Assembly: GCA_000416085.1 (NCBI GenBank)
Contig: KE356579.1
Location: 2,092,945 to 2,097,995, forward strand
DNA: 5,051 nucleotides
From: a halophilic archaeon J07HX64
Lineage (GTDB): Archaea; Halobacteriota; Halobacteria; Halobacteriales; Haloarculaceae
Direction of reading: 5' to 3'
Shown: positions 4,774-5,051 of the stretch, piece by piece
Layout of the letters: each line of letters opens with the position of its first letter
Position numbering within the stretch: the first letter of the stretch is position 1
Made by a program: the position numbers and the translations under genes
The notes under the pieces: model-generated
The model's input: the letters and a program-made list of their open reading frames with translations, nothing else
Database searches by the model: none
What the model was told of the DNA's origin: nothing

Positions 4774-5051
4774 ATACAGAATGACGACCTCTCCCGGGCG
4801 CGGTACAGCCGTCACGTCAGCATCTGTCTGATCAATCTCCAAGACGGCTCGCTCGTCTACGACGAGTCCGACGAGATCGCCCGGGAGAACGCGGACCTGT
4901 TTGCCCCGCCGGTCGACTCCGAACGGTTCCAGGCCTGTCTCGACACCATCCGCGAGGAGTACGTCCAGGATATCGCCACCGAGAGTGTGCTACTGCGCGA
5001 TGTTGTTAACGAGGAAGGATACTTTGCACAGGTCGTCAAGCGGGTGTTCAA
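4774..5051 (+). pseudogene. Continuation of the coiled-coil protein after an in-frame TAG (runs off right edge)
   Basis: In the same frame as 4279-4773, the 92 codons after TAG stay open to the window end and look like real protein: IQNDDLSRARYSRHVSICLI, then NLQDGSLVYDESDEIARENA, DLFAPPVDSERFQACLDTI, REEYVQDIATESVLLRDVV, and NEEGYFAQVVKRVF. No in-frame ATG lies just after the stop; the nearest ATG (4781) is in another frame. The segment therefore has no start of its own. It has the ordered strand-helix pattern of the C-terminal domain of one long protein, which reaches at least about 643 residues when the lesions are bridged. No catalytic motif is recognised. Confidence 0.65.

Noticed and set aside
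4261..4842. 193-residue minus-strand ORF at the right end
   Set aside because: Its Val/Asp-rich sequence is antisense of the credible plus-strand frame, which has a better protein pattern and continues beyond both ends.
1..5051. CRISPR array
   Set aside because: No regularly spaced repeat of suitable length; the only tandem repeats are the 12-bp operator units and the two pairs of direct repeats.

Overview
The window looks like haloarchaeal (class Halobacteria) chromosome. It has high GC with strong G/C preference at third codon positions and acidic proteins rich in Asp and Glu. TATA-box promoters replace bacterial -35/-10 elements. SurE, a Glu-tRNA without an encoded CCA end, VapBC and a Hanks-type kinase with haloarchaeal-style motifs are also present. 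Species and replicon cannot be fixed from the sequence alone.

Left part (1-1120) is ordinary chromosome. On the minus strand lie the first 38 codons of an unidentified protein that runs off the left edge, and upstream of it surE, a survival nucleotidase. A divergent tRNA-Glu(UUC) gene follows, with a TATA box about 30 bp upstream.

The tRNA 3' end marks the start of what looks like an integration hotspot. The last 22 bp of the tRNA are repeated exactly 114 bp downstream (1099-1120 and 1213-1234). This is the usual footprint of a tRNA-targeting integrase, although no integrase is visible here. The second copy is followed at once by a toxin gene (VapC/PIN) without its N-terminal half. Next, on the opposite strand, is a serine/threonine kinase pseudogene that keeps the catalytic loop and C-lobe but has two frameshifts and no N-lobe. 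The kinase similarity stops where the promoter of an intact vapBC toxin-antitoxin pair begins (about 2121). That pair has overlapping stop and start codons and 12-bp spaced GTATAC repeats in its leader. A 23-bp exact copy of the kinase 3' end reappears just after vapBC (2881-2903), so the kinase remnant plus vapBC are bracketed by direct repeats.

The right part (2830-5051) holds a small chimeric ORF containing that second repeat copy, then a large coiled-coil protein I do not recognise. Its reading frame is broken twice: a frame change near 4228 and an in-frame TAG at 4771. The encoded protein clearly continues after both and runs off the right edge.

Overall, this is an accretion and decay zone beside tRNA-Glu. 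Only surE, the tRNA and vapBC look fully intact. The toxin fragment, kinase, chimeric ORF and coiled-coil gene are remnants, unless several of the frame breaks are sequencing errors. The most interesting candidate for an undescribed system is the kinase plus large coiled-coil protein, which may once have formed one module that vapBC later interrupted. That link is inference.
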